Shown here one piece after another: positions 34,466 through 42,824 of a stretch of 42,824 nt of DNA. The stretch comes from a virus. The stretch covers positions 1-42,824 of the IMG/VR virus record IMGVR_UViG_3300042896_000308. The stretch is one strand, 5' to 3'. Positions within the stretch are counted from its first letter, which is position 1. Each line of letters opens with the position of its first letter. The notes below the pieces were generated by a model, which saw nothing but the letters and a program-made list of their open reading frames with translations, was not told where the DNA came from and did no database searches. A program made the position numbers and the translations under genes.

Positions 34466-34804
34466 ATGGCAACATTCACCTGGACACCAGACTTCGGCGC
34501 AAGTGCCGGATACAAACCCCGCGTGCGCGTTGCCAAGTTTGGCGACGGCTACGAGCAGCGCGTGGCCGACGGCATCAACACGGGCCAAGACGAATGGAGC
34601 CTGCGATTCTCCGTGCGCGACGACCTGGAGACCGGCGCCATCCTGGCGTTTCTAAACACGCGCGCCGGGGCCGAGGCGTTTGACTGGACGCCGCCCGGCG
34701 CCATCGACCCCATCCGTGTGGTCTGCCGCGAGTGGAGCCGCAGCTTCGACCGCAACGACCAGAACACGGTCACCTTGAAATTTAACCGGGTTTACGAACT
34801 CTAA
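34466..34804 (+). CDS. Minor tail protein (gpM-like)
   Basis: This 112-residue protein has Y-K-P-R-V-R-V-A-K-F-G-D-G-Y-E-Q-R near residues 16-32, the hallmark of gpM-type proteins, then W-S-L-R-F-S-V-R. It closes V-T-L-K-F-N-R-V-Y-E-L. It should sit between tail tube and tip. It starts two bases after the tape-measure stop. In lambda gene L follows directly; here a fibre gene is inserted between M and L. Confidence 0.88.
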   Translation: MATFTWTPDFGASAGYKPRVRVAKFGDGYEQRVADGINTGQDEWSLRFSVRDDLETGAILAFLNTRAGAEAFDWTPPGAIDPIRVVCREWSRSFDRNDQNTVTLKFNRVYEL

Positions 34805-34815
34805 GGCATCACACC

Positions 34816-35943
34816 ATGGCAACTATTACGACCCGCGCGGCCAAAGGCCTGGCGCTCACGCACAGCGAAGTTGACAACAACTTTACAGGGCTAAACAGCG
34901 CCAAACTAGAGTTCGGCCAGGCGCAGTCCGTTGGCGTCGCGTTTGGCGTGCCTTACCTAAACGGCTCCAAAGTGCTCACTTCTGGGAGTGCGCTGGTATT
35001 TGATGGAAGCAACCTCGGCTTGGGGGTTACTCCGAGTGCTTGGGGTGCTTACAGAGCCATTCAAGTAGGCGTGGGAGCTTCTATAGCTTCTGCTGCAACG
35101 ACTAGCGTTGTGATGTCTTCCAACTCATATAACTCCAATGGATCAGGTTGGAAGTATGTAGCCACCAGTGCCGCCGCGCAGTACGAGCAATTTAATGGTG
35201 GTCATTATTGGAGTACAGCCCCCTCAGGCACAGCAGGTGCTTCCATCACATTCACACAGGCAATGACGCTGAATGCTAGTGGGAATTTGTTGGTTGGGCA
35301 GACTTCAGGAGCTGCGAGAGTCTCCATTACTCAAGGTGGCGCATCCCAAGATTGTGTCGGCATTAGCATCGGGTCAGGTGGAGCAGGTGTGACGGTTTCT
35401 AGTACCGCCACGGCATCGACCAGTCTGTATATAACAACAAGTTCTGGATATGCGGGGGCAATTACAAGCCTTGGAACAACCACGACTTACGCAACATCAT
35501 CCGACTACCGGCTGAAACGCAATCAAAAGCCGCTGGCCGGTTCGGGCAAGTTTATTGACGCCCTGAAACCAACATCTTGGGAATGGTCCCGGGACGGGCG
35601 CAAGGACGCGGGCTTTATTGCCCACGAATTCCAGGAGGTTTGCCCCAACGCGGTGAACGGCACCAAGGATGAAATGGAAGTGCAGGCCTATGAGGTCAGC
35701 CCCGCCATTGCCGCCGTTACTGAGCAGCGCGAGGCCACGCCAGCCGTTTACGATGGCGAGGTGATTGTCACCCCGGCCACCTTTAAGACCGTCGAAGTAA
35801 CCCCAGCCATACCCGCCGTACTGGGCGAGCGCACGGTGCCAAAGTACCAGTCCATGCAGGCCTCCAACTCCGAGGTGATGGCGAACATCATCGCCGAGCT
35901 GCAATCCTTGCGCAGCCGCGTGGCTGGCCTTGAAGCCGTTTAA
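34816..35943 (+). CDS. Tail fibre with S74 intramolecular chaperone
   Basis: This 375-residue fibre starts L-A-L-T-H-S-E-V-D-N-N-F-T (about 12-24), a common phage-fibre opening that attaches to the tail. A serine/threonine/glycine-rich beta shaft (about 60-225) follows, then a peptidase S74 / endosialidase-chaperone domain: S-S-D-Y-R-L-K (about 230), F-I-D-A-L-K-P-T-S-W-E-W, and D-A-G-F-I-A-H-E-F-Q-E-V. The S-D-Y-R-L-K site is where such chaperones cut themselves off after trimer folding. A proline-rich insert (290-345) precedes the final coiled coil. The shaft DNA (35000-35500) is AT-richer than both ends, suggesting module exchange. Confidence 0.85.
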   Translation: MATITTRAAKGLALTHSEVDNNFTGLNSAKLEFGQAQSVGVAFGVPYLNGSKVLTSGSALVFDGSNLGLGVTPSAWGAYRAIQVGVGASIASAATTSVVMSSNSYNSNGSGWKYVATSAAAQYEQFNGGHYWSTAPSGTAGASITFTQAMTLNASGNLLVGQTSGAARVSITQGGASQDCVGISIGSGGAGVTVSSTATASTSLYITTSSGYAGAITSLGTTTTYATSSDYRLKRNQKPLAGSGKFIDALKPTSWEWSRDGRKDAGFIAHEFQEVCPNAVNGTKDEMEVQAYEVSPAIAAVTEQREATPAVYDGEVIVTPATFKTVEVTPAIPAVLGERTVPKYQSMQASNSEVMANIIAELQSLRSRVAGLEAV

Positions 35944-35955
35944 GGCCCCCCTGCC

Positions 35956-36708
35956 ATGACAACAGAATACGCCGTTTATGGATACTGGCTGCCCGGGTAT
36001 GCTGATGGAGACGTTTACGCCATCAAGTCTGACATTCAGGGGCTTACGCCTGGCGCCATCGTCGAGCTGTTCGAGCTAGACCTGACGGCGTTCGGTGGCG
36101 AGCTGCTGCGCTTTCACGCGGGCACCAATAGCCTACTTTCGCCCGTCGTTTGGAATGGCAACGAGTACACCCCATTCCCGGTGCAGGCGTCGGGCTTCGA
36201 GTTCAACGGCCAGGGCCAAGCGGCTCGCCCCAAGCTGGCCGCCGCCAATGTAGCTGGTTCGATCACTGCCCTGGTGCTGCAGTTTGACGACATCGTGGGC
36301 GCCAAGGTCACCCGCCGTCGCACGCTGAGCAAGTATCTGGACGCGGTGAACTTTGCCGGTGGCGTGAACCCGTCGGCTGACCCGCTGGCTGAGTTCCCGA
36401 CCGATGTGTTTTTTGTTGACCGCAAAAGCCTGGAGACCAGCCAGGTCGTGGAGTTTGAGCTGTCGCCCGCCATGGATGTAACCGGCGTGCAGTTACCCCG
36501 GCGCCAGATTGTGCAGAACGTGTGCCCCTGGGCTTATCGGGGCTCGGAATGCGGGTGGGCTGGCACAACTTACTACGACGCCGACGACGTGGCCACAACG
36601 CTGGCAAGTGATGTCTGCGGCAAGCGCCTGTCGAGCTGCAAGGTTCGGTTCGGTCAGTTTGCCGAGCTGCCCTACGGTGGATTTCCTGCGGCGGGATTAC
36701 TTCGATGA
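35956..36708 (+). CDS. Minor tail protein with iron-sulfur cysteines (gpL-like)
   Basis: This 250-residue tail-tip protein has Y-T-P-F-P-V near residue 71, and the C-terminal four cysteines C190, C199, C221 and C228 in N-V-C-P-W-A-Y-R-G-S-E-C-G and V-C-G-K-R-L-S-S-C. Their spacing matches the C-terminal domain of lambda gpL, where they hold an iron-sulfur cluster. Q-L-P-R-R lies just before them. It links tail tube to gpJ. No clear purine-rich ribosome site precedes the ATG. The stop overlaps the ATG at 36705. Confidence 0.88.
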   Translation: MTTEYAVYGYWLPGYADGDVYAIKSDIQGLTPGAIVELFELDLTAFGGELLRFHAGTNSLLSPVVWNGNEYTPFPVQASGFEFNGQGQAARPKLAAANVAGSITALVLQFDDIVGAKVTRRRTLSKYLDAVNFAGGVNPSADPLAEFPTDVFFVDRKSLETSQVVEFELSPAMDVTGVQLPRRQIVQNVCPWAYRGSECGWAGTTYYDADDVATTLASDVCGKRLSSCKVRFGQFAELPYGGFPAAGLLR

Positions 36709-37424
36709 GCTGGGGGGTTACTCCGATGAGCTGGCGCGATGACGCCCTGGCGCACGCCATGGCCGACATGCCGCGCGAGGCTTGCGGCCTAGTCATCGTC
36801 CGCAAGGGCCGCGAGGTTTACCGGCCCTGCAGGAACCTGGGCGTGGGCAACGACAATTTTGTGCTGTGCCCAGACGACTACGAGGCCGCCGAGGCTGAGG
36901 GCGAGGTGGTGGGCGTGGTGCACAGCCACCCCTATATCGCTCCACAGCCCAGCCAGGCCGACCTGGTGGCGTGCGAGGCGACGGGGCTACCCTGGCACAT
37001 TGTCAACGTGCCCACGGGCGCCTGGCACAGCTTTGCGCCGTCGGGCTACGTTGCGCCGCTGGTGGGCCGGGTGTTCAGCCATGGCGTGCTGGACTGTTAC
37101 GCCATCATCCGGGATTGGTACCGGCAAGAACGCGGCATCGAGCTGCTGGAATTTTCCCGGCATGACCAATGGTGGGCCCACGGTGGCAACCTCTACACGG
37201 ACAATTTTGCAAAGGCTGGTTTTGAGCGCACGGACGAACTTCACGAGGGCGCGGTCTTGCTGATGCAGATCGGCTCGCCGGTGCCAAACCACGCGGCCAT
37301 TTACCTGGGCGATGATATGATTCTGCACCATGTGCAAGGGCGCCTAAGCAGCCGGGACGTGTTCGGCGGGTACTGGCGCAAGAACAACACCCACATCCTA
37401 AAATATACCGGGCGCACAGCATGA
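36705..37424 (+). CDS. Tail tip peptidase gpK-like (JAMM + NlpC/P60)
   Basis: This protein of 239 residues has two domains. Residues 1-115 hold a JAMM/MPN metalloprotease site: E25 in R-E-A-C-G, then V-H-S-H-P with later S-Q-A-D. From about 125 an NlpC/P60 cysteine-peptidase domain has D-C-Y-A-I-I-R-D-W-Y with the catalytic cysteine, and N-H-A-A-I-Y-L-G with the histidine. In lambda gpK is needed for tail assembly and probably cell-wall digestion. Both ATG 36705 and ATG 36726 are possible; each is followed by AGCTGG, a local repeat. The first overlaps the gpL stop and is kept. Confidence 0.9.
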   Translation: MSWGVTPMSWRDDALAHAMADMPREACGLVIVRKGREVYRPCRNLGVGNDNFVLCPDDYEAAEAEGEVVGVVHSHPYIAPQPSQADLVACEATGLPWHIVNVPTGAWHSFAPSGYVAPLVGRVFSHGVLDCYAIIRDWYRQERGIELLEFSRHDQWWAHGGNLYTDNFAKAGFERTDELHEGAVLLMQIGSPVPNHAAIYLGDDMILHHVQGRLSSRDVFGGYWRKNNTHILKYTGRTA

Positions 37425-38011
37425 AAACGGTCATCCTTAACGGGCAACTCGGCAAGCTGTACGGCAAGCGCCACCGCCTGAGCGTTGCCACTGCCGCCGA
37501 GGCCATCCGCGCCCTGGTGGCTAACTTCCCGAGCATTGAAAAATACCTGGTCGAGACCAAGGGCGTGGGTTACCGCGTCAAGCTACATGATGCGCCGCTG
37601 CGGGACGTTGCCGAGCTGCACCACCCGGCGGGGCGGACGATCACTATTACCCCGGTGATCACTGGCGCCGGTGGCGGCCTGGGCTCAATACTGATCGGCG
37701 CCGCGCTAATTGCGGCGGCGTTTTTTGTCCCGGTCTTGGGCGCCACCATCCTGTTCGGCACCACTACGCTGGCCAGCGTTGCTTTCGGTGTCGGCGTGTC
37801 CCTGGCCTTGGGCGGCATTGCGCAGATGATTTCACCGATGCCAAAAATGGGCGACCCGGTGGAGCGCCCCGAGAACCAGCCCAGCTACGCATTCGGCGGC
37901 GCGGTAAACACCACCGCCCAAGGCCAGCCGGTGCCTATCGGCTACGGGCGCCTGATCGTCGGCGGCGCCGTCATAAGTGCGGGCATTACCACCGAGGAAA
38001 TTGCAATATGA
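37421..38011 (+). CDS. Tail assembly protein gpI-like
   Basis: This 196-residue protein opens with a ubiquitin-like beta fold, L-Y-G-K-R-H-R-L-S-V-A-T-A-A-E-A-I-R-A-L (in part), followed by T-P-V-I-T-G-A-G-G-G. Two hydrophobic glycine/alanine segments (about 83-103 and 105-130) come next, and then P-V-P-I-G-Y-G-R-L-I-V-G. This is the standard gpI plan; gpI works on the tip before J and is not usually in the virion. It overlaps gpK by four bases and gpJ by four bases, so K-I-J are translationally coupled. Confidence 0.88.
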   Translation: MKTVILNGQLGKLYGKRHRLSVATAAEAIRALVANFPSIEKYLVETKGVGYRVKLHDAPLRDVAELHHPAGRTITITPVITGAGGGLGSILIGAALIAAAFFVPVLGATILFGTTTLASVAFGVGVSLALGGIAQMISPMPKMGDPVERPENQPSYAFGGAVNTTAQGQPVPIGYGRLIVGGAVISAGITTEEIAI

Positions 38012-41000
38012 ACAAAGCCATTATTGGCGCTGGCGGTGGCGGCAAAGGCGGCGGTAATTCTGCGCGCGTCCCCGTCGAGGCAAAGGACAGCCTGCGCTCC
38101 AAGGCGTTCGCCAATGTGCTCGATGCCGTCGGCGAGGGCGAAATCGGCGGGCTGGTTGACGGCCTGAAATCCGTCTACCTGGACGGCACCCCAATTCAGA
38201 ACAGCGACGGCAGCTACAACTTCACCGGCGTTGAACTGCAGTCACGCAATGGCACCCAGGCGCAGGGGTACGTCCCCGGCTTTACGTCGGTTGAGAGCAC
38301 GACCATCGTAGCCATCGAGGCGACCACCGTGTCAAGCGTGACGCGCCAGGTGACCAACGCCAACATAAATGCGATGCGGGTAACGGTCGGCATTCCCCAA
38401 CTCACCAAACAGGACACCAAGACTGGTGATATGAACGGCACCAGCGTCGATATTGCCATTGACCTGCAATCTAACGGCGGCGGTTTTGCGCAGGTACTTG
38501 CGGACACAATAACGGGCAAGAGCACCACGCGGTACCAGCGCAGCTACCGGGTGGAACTGACCGGCGCAGGCCCCTGGGACGTGCGCGTGCGCAGGTTGAC
38601 GGCGGACAGCTCATCGGTCGCCCTGTCAAATCAAACCTGGTGGGACAGCTACACGGAAATAATTGACGCCAAACTGCGCTACCCGAACACGGCGGTCGTC
38701 GGCATCAAGGTGGACAGCAGCCAATTCAAGAGCGTCCCGACACGCGGCTACGACGTAAAGATGCTGAAGGTACGGCTACCCAGCAACTACAACCCAACGA
38801 CCCGGGCCTACAGTGGAAGCTGGGACGGCACGTTTCAAGTGGCTTGGAGCGATAACCCGGCCTGGTGTTTTTATGACCTGGTGACGAACAAGCGCTACGG
38901 CCTGGGCGCGCTGGTCGACGAGGCCCAGGTGGACAAGTGGGCGCTATACCAGATCGGGCGCTACTGCGACGAGCTGGTGCCCGACGGGTTCGGTAGCACT
39001 GAGCCACGGTTTACCTGCAACATCTATTTCCAGACGCGCGCCGAATCCTACAAGGTGCTGCAGGACTTTGCCTCAATTTTCCGGGGCATGGCTTACTGGG
39101 CCACGGGCGCCGTCACCGCTGTGCAGGACGCACCCAGCGACCCGGTGGCGCTGTTCACCGCAGCGAACGTTATCGGCGGCCAGTTTGCCTACTCGGGCAG
39201 CAGCCTCAAGGCACGCCACACAGTAGCGCTGGTGACGTGGAACGACCCCGCCGACCTGTACCGCCAGAAGGTGGAATACGTCGAGGACGAGGTGGGCATT
39301 GCGCGCTACGGCGTGCAGCAGGCCAACGTGTTGGCCATCGGTTGCACAAGCCGGGGGCAGGCCAACCGTGTGGGCCGGTGGCTGCTGTACTCGGAGCGTA
39401 CCGAGACCGAGATGGTTTCTTTTTCCGTGGGCCTAGACGGCGCCGTGGTGCGCCCCGGCAATGTCATCCTGGTGTCCGATAGCAACCGCGCGGCGGCCCG
39501 CCTGGGTGGCCGTGTCGCTTCGGCAACGGTCAACGCCATCACGGTGGACAAGGCGCCGACGCTGACCATTGCGGGCTGGACGATTTACGCCATGCTGGTG
39601 AACGGCGAAGTGGAGACGCGCACGATTACCGCGCTGAACGGTAACGTAGTTTCTGTGGCCCCGGCGTTTACGTCGCCGCCTACCACGCAGGGCGTCTGGG
39701 TTATTTCAAGCCCCACCGTTGAAGCCCAATATTTCCGCGTCGTGCAGGTAACTGAAGACCAAGACACCGGAAACTATGAAATCACGGCACTGCGCCACGA
39801 GCCGTTGAAGTACGACGCCATTGAGCAGGGCCTGGTGTTGCAAGCCCGCGATTACACGCTGCTAAATAACATCCCCAGCGCGCCGACCGGCCTGCAGGTG
39901 ACGGAGGCGCTTTACACCTACCAGGCCAGCGTATTCGCCAAGATCAATCTGGGCTGGACTGCTGTCGAGGGCGCGTTTCGCTACGTGGTCGAGTGGCTGC
40001 GAGAAGATGGAAACTGGACAAGCGCCGAAACGCAGGCCCCAGAATTTGAGCTGCTGGACGCAACGCCGGGCAGCTATTCATTCAAGGTCTACGCGCGCAA
40101 CCCCGCCGGGCTTATCAGCCAGCCGACGCTGGGCAGCCTGGTGGCGTTGGGTAAGACTGCGCCGCCTGCGGACATTACCGGGTTTACCAACGTGGTGGAC
40201 CCCTCCATCGGCGTCACCCTGGCTTGGGCGCGAGTCGTGGACTTGGACTTGGACACTTACGAAATCCGCCAGGGCGTGAGCTGGGCCGCAGGCACCTTGG
40301 TTGCCCAGACCTATGCAACCACGCTCAAGATCGGGCTGATGCCGGTGGGCTCGACGACGTACTGGGCCAAGGCGCTGGACACGTCCGGCAACTACAGCGC
40401 GGCGGCGGTTTCGACGACGGTCACCATCACAGCGGCGGCGGCCCCAACGGTAACCGCCAGCTTTGTCGGTGAAAACGTCGTTCTGAGCTGGGGCGATATC
40501 TACGGCAGCCTATCGACGCAGGCCTACGAGGTGCGCTACGGGGCCAGCTTCGCCGCTGGTGTGTCGCTGGGCACGATCAAGGCGACCCGGTTCACCGCCA
40601 AGGCCCAATGGTCTGGCGCGCGTAGTTTCTGGGTGGCCGCGATTGACCTGTCCGGCAATATGGGTGCGGCTGGCCTGGCCACCGCCTCCGTCGCTGTGCC
40701 GACTTCCGTGGTGGTCACGCAAGAGGTGATCGACAATAACGTGCTGTTGAAGTGGGGCGACGCCACCGCGACGCTGCCTGTGGATTTTTACGAGCTGCGC
40801 CGTGGGGCGACCTGGGCCGGGGCAACTGTCATCGGGCGCGTGTCGGCCCGGTTCAGCGCGATTTTTGAGAGCACGGCGGGCACCTTCACCTACTGGGTGA
40901 CGGGCTACGATGTGGCCGGTAACCAGGGCGCAAACTCCAGCGTCAACGCGCTGGTAAGCCAGCCGCCGGACTACACGCTGCAATACAACCTGGACAGCGC

Positions 41001-41886
41001 TTTCGGTGGCACGCGCGCAAACATTGCCACGGACACGGACGGCTCGCTGCTGGCGCCGATGTCCGTTACCGAAACATGGCAAGACCACTTCACCACGAGG
41101 GGCTGGACGACGCTGCAAAGCCAGGTCAGCGCCGGGTTTCCAATCTACGCGCAACCAAGCCAGGGCACCGGCAGCTATGAGGAAACCATTGATTACGGCA
41201 CCGTACTATCGGCCACAAAAATCACGGCTACGCTGAGTTATATGGTCATATCTGGTGCGCCTGTAGTTACCCCCCAGATTAGCGTGCGCAAGCTGATCAC
41301 CGACGCCTGGACGGATTACGCGGGCCTGTCTTCTGTGTTCGTGACCGACTTCCGATATGTGAAAGTTCGCTACGACTTCGGCAGCACCGGCGGCGACGAC
41401 CTGGTGGACATTACCGGCCTAAATGTCCGCTTCGACGTGAAGCTGAAAAACGACGCTGGCACGATGGCCGTGTTCCCGTCGCAGGCGGCAACTTATACCC
41501 AGGCGGCCACCACCATCACGGTGACGCTCACAGCCCACGGGCGCGCCGCTGGCAGCCTGGTGGACATGGACTTTACAACGGGCACCGCTACAGATGGCCA
41601 GTACGTCATCACTGCGGTGACGGCCAACACGTTCACGGTCACAAGCGCCGTGAGCGCGACGACCAGCGGTAACGTTACGCTCGATGGCGCGGGCACCCCG
41701 GTGTTGTTCAATGTGCCGTTCGTTGACGTGCAAAGCATTACCCTATCGCCATCCGGCACCACGGCAAGCATTGCCGTTTATAATTTCGTTGACGTTCCCA
41801 ACCCGACAGGGTTCAAGATTCTGCAGTTCAATACTTCCGGGACGAGGATTGCGGGAATAGTCGGCTGGAACGTGAAAGGCGTCTAA
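38008..41886 (+). CDS. Central tail tip / host specificity protein gpJ-like
   Basis: This 1292-residue protein forms the tail tip. It opens with a glycine-rich stretch (G-A-G-G-G-G-K-G-G-G) and S-L-R-S-K-A-F-A-N-V-L-D-A-V-G-E-G-E-I (in part), typical of gpJ. The tip-attachment phage-tail domain runs to about 600 (with W-C-F-Y-D-L-V-T-N-K-R-Y-G-L-G). From about 622 to 990 come four fibronectin type III-like repeats (each with L-x-W, Y-x-V/I and an A-x-D-x-S/A-G-N ending). The C-terminal 300 residues form beta-rich receptor-contact parts. Lambda gpJ binds LamB through its C terminus; the receptor here is unknown. It is followed directly by the fibre gene. Confidence 0.93.
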   Translation: MNKAIIGAGGGGKGGGNSARVPVEAKDSLRSKAFANVLDAVGEGEIGGLVDGLKSVYLDGTPIQNSDGSYNFTGVELQSRNGTQAQGYVPGFTSVESTTIVAIEATTVSSVTRQVTNANINAMRVTVGIPQLTKQDTKTGDMNGTSVDIAIDLQSNGGGFAQVLADTITGKSTTRYQRSYRVELTGAGPWDVRVRRLTADSSSVALSNQTWWDSYTEIIDAKLRYPNTAVVGIKVDSSQFKSVPTRGYDVKMLKVRLPSNYNPTTRAYSGSWDGTFQVAWSDNPAWCFYDLVTNKRYGLGALVDEAQVDKWALYQIGRYCDELVPDGFGSTEPRFTCNIYFQTRAESYKVLQDFASIFRGMAYWATGAVTAVQDAPSDPVALFTAANVIGGQFAYSGSSLKARHTVALVTWNDPADLYRQKVEYVEDEVGIARYGVQQANVLAIGCTSRGQANRVGRWLLYSERTETEMVSFSVGLDGAVVRPGNVILVSDSNRAAARLGGRVASATVNAITVDKAPTLTIAGWTIYAMLVNGEVETRTITALNGNVVSVAPAFTSPPTTQGVWVISSPTVEAQYFRVVQVTEDQDTGNYEITALRHEPLKYDAIEQGLVLQARDYTLLNNIPSAPTGLQVTEALYTYQASVFAKINLGWTAVEGAFRYVVEWLREDGNWTSAETQAPEFELLDATPGSYSFKVYARNPAGLISQPTLGSLVALGKTAPPADITGFTNVVDPSIGVTLAWARVVDLDLDTYEIRQGVSWAAGTLVAQTYATTLKIGLMPVGSTTYWAKALDTSGNYSAAAVSTTVTITAAAAPTVTASFVGENVVLSWGDIYGSLSTQAYEVRYGASFAAGVSLGTIKATRFTAKAQWSGARSFWVAAIDLSGNMGAAGLATASVAVPTSVVVTQEVIDNNVLLKWGDATATLPVDFYELRRGATWAGATVIGRVSARFSAIFESTAGTFTYWVTGYDVAGNQGANSSVNALVSQPPDYTLQYNLDSAFGGTRANIATDTDGSLLAPMSVTETWQDHFTTRGWTTLQSQVSAGFPIYAQPSQGTGSYEETIDYGTVLSATKITATLSYMVISGAPVVTPQISVRKLITDAWTDYAGLSSVFVTDFRYVKVRYDFGSTGGDDLVDITGLNVRFDVKLKNDAGTMAVFPSQAATYTQAATTITVTLTAHGRAAGSLVDMDFTTGTATDGQYVITAVTANTFTVTSAVSATTSGNVTLDGAGTPVLFNVPFVDVQSITLSPSGTTASIAVYNFVDVPNPTGFKILQFNTSGTRIAGIVGWNVKGV

Positions 41887-42824
41887 ATGTCCGCAAACTT
41901 TGCTAACCCAACGCTCACGAGCACATACGCTAACTTCGTCACCGAGGTGAAGGAGCGGGACACCGACCTGGCGCTGGGGTTTGACCCCGCCTTTGTTACG
42001 CCGACCAACCTGCCCACGAACGCCATCCGCTGGAGTAGCGCAGTCAATAAATGGCAGAAGTGGAACGGCACGGCCTGGGGCGACCTAACGGCCACCTTTG
42101 CCATCGCAATCAGCGGCAACGCTGGCACCGCCACCACGCTGACCACCGCGCGTACGATCAACGGCGTGAGCTTTAACGGCTCTGCAAATATCAGCGTCAA
42201 CAATGTAGCGGCGGTCACGTTTAATAACGCTGGCATCGGGGCGGCAAGCGGCACCACATTTGACGGCGGCACAGCGCAGACAATTAGCTTCAACTCAATC
42301 GGCGCGCTGGGGCTACCCGGCGGCACCATGACGGGCAAGATCAACACCGTGGCGTCTGCCGTCGGCACGGCGGGATTCGGGCTGCCCCATGGCGCGGCGC
42401 CGACAACGCCCGTGAACGGCGACCTATGGACAACGACGGCCGGTTTGTTTGCGCGCGTGAACGCTGTGACCAAAACGCTGGCGTTCACGGATAGCACCAT
42501 CACCGGCAACGCAGCCAACATCACCGGCATTGCGGCGGTGGCCAACGGCGGGCACGGCGCCAGCACAGCAGCGCAGGGCCTGATCAACCTGGGAGCACGC
42601 ACCAGCGCCACAGGGTCGAACGCTACGCCGTCGGGCACAACTGCCCAGCGCGACGGCACCCCGGCTGTCGGGTTCTTCCGTTTCAATACCACGCTGACCA
42701 AGTTCGAGGGCTACAACGGCGCGGCCTGGGGCGCGGTAGGCGGCGGCGCAACGGGCGGCGGCTCTGACGATATTTTTGTCGAGAACGGCCAAACAGTAAC
42801 AACCAACTACTCCATCACAAGCGG
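41887..42824 (+). CDS. Tail fibre protein, 5' part (continues at base 1)
   Basis: The ATG at 41887 follows the gpJ stop directly (TAA then ATG). The frame is open to the end of the window and continues at base 1, ending at 215, for about 341 residues. The N terminus (R-D-T-D-L-A-L-G-F-D-P) attaches to the tail. The shaft has the fibre repeat G-N-A-G-T-A-T-T-L-T-T-A-R-T-I-N-G and F-N-G-S-A-N-I, and a second N-G-G-H-G-A-S-T-A-A-Q-G-L-I-N-L-G-A motif. A W-N-G-T-A-W-G near residue 58 is echoed by Y-N-G-A-A-W-G near 275. It is the main fibre by position. Confidence 0.85.
   Translation, partial: MSANFANPTLTSTYANFVTEVKERDTDLALGFDPAFVTPTNLPTNAIRWSSAVNKWQKWNGTAWGDLTATFAIAISGNAGTATTLTTARTINGVSFNGSANISVNNVAAVTFNNAGIGAASGTTFDGGTAQTISFNSIGALGLPGGTMTGKINTVASAVGTAGFGLPHGAAPTTPVNGDLWTTTAGLFARVNAVTKTLAFTDSTITGNAANITGIAAVANGGHGASTAAQGLINLGARTSATGSNATPSGTTAQRDGTPAVGFFRFNTTLTKFEGYNGAAWGAVGGGATGGGSDDIFVENGQTVTTNYSITS
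42698..42824. repeat. Right copy of 127-bp terminal direct repeat
   Basis: Identical to 1-127. It lies inside the fibre gene and preserves its reading frame when the ends are joined, so it marks closure of a circular or permuted genome and not a repeated gene segment. Confidence 0.95.

Noticed and set aside
1-42824. CRISPR array, tRNA genes, toxin-antitoxin pair or insertion sequence
   Set aside because: No regularly spaced repeats, no cloverleaf-type sequence noticed, no transposase or inverted terminal repeats, and no gene pair with toxin-antitoxin motifs.

Overview
The window is the complete genome of a temperate, lambda-type tailed phage (siphovirus layout), opened inside its last tail gene. 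Bases 1-127 are identical to 42698-42824. The sequence therefore closes into a circle of about 42,697 bp, and one tail-fibre gene runs across the join (41887 to the end, then 1-215). No rRNA, tRNA, CRISPR array or insertion sequence is visible. The high GC content, the frequent GTG starts and the recurrent TAGAAT-type -10 boxes suggest a beta-proteobacterial host (Burkholderiales, perhaps Comamonadaceae). That host assignment is inference, not proof.

Layout. 1-1938: end of the tail fibre, three tandem related small tail proteins and three small accessory genes. 1994-4340: lysis cassette (two small membrane proteins, GH19 endolysin, Rz/Rz1 spanins) interrupted by a minus-strand gene resembling a minor tail/tail-completion protein. 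4344-6503 (minus strand): tyrosine integrase, attP, a small helix-turn-helix regulator and SSB. The attP region carries a ribosome-binding site, a start codon and the N-terminal coding piece of dusA, so the phage very probably integrates into the 5' end of host dusA. 6654-11712: recombination/replication operon (RecE-like nuclease, MazG-like pyrophosphohydrolase, Sak4-like ATPase, small genes, helicase). 11807-16085: many small genes in three operons behind related promoter/operator modules. 16185-18473: TOPRIM primase / VapE-type helicase. Next come a stand-alone relative of that helicase's C-terminal domain and a 491-bp non-coding tract rich in dyads, the best place to look for ori and/or cos.

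19407-42824: packaging and virion genes in lambda order: HNH nuclease, TerS, TerL, gpW-like joiner, portal, S49 protease with nested scaffold, decoration protein, major capsid protein, FI/FII-position proteins, tail terminator, tail tube, G/GT chaperones with a programmed -1 frameshift, tape measure, M, L, K, I, J and tail fibre. Two insertions break this order. One is a three-gene head-spike cassette between portal and protease, resembling the capsule-binding head spikes of Rhodobacter gene transfer agents. The other is a fibre with an intramolecular chaperone (peptidase S74) between M and L.

The most notable points are the dusA-capturing attP with flanking arm-type repeats; the head-spike cassette in a lambda-type phage; the displaced minus-strand gpZ/gp10-like gene; a near-ideal frameshift signal; repeated operator-promoter modules with no recognisable CI repressor; and several genes with a -10 box only 6-10 bases before the ATG, which implies leaderless or nearly leaderless mRNAs.
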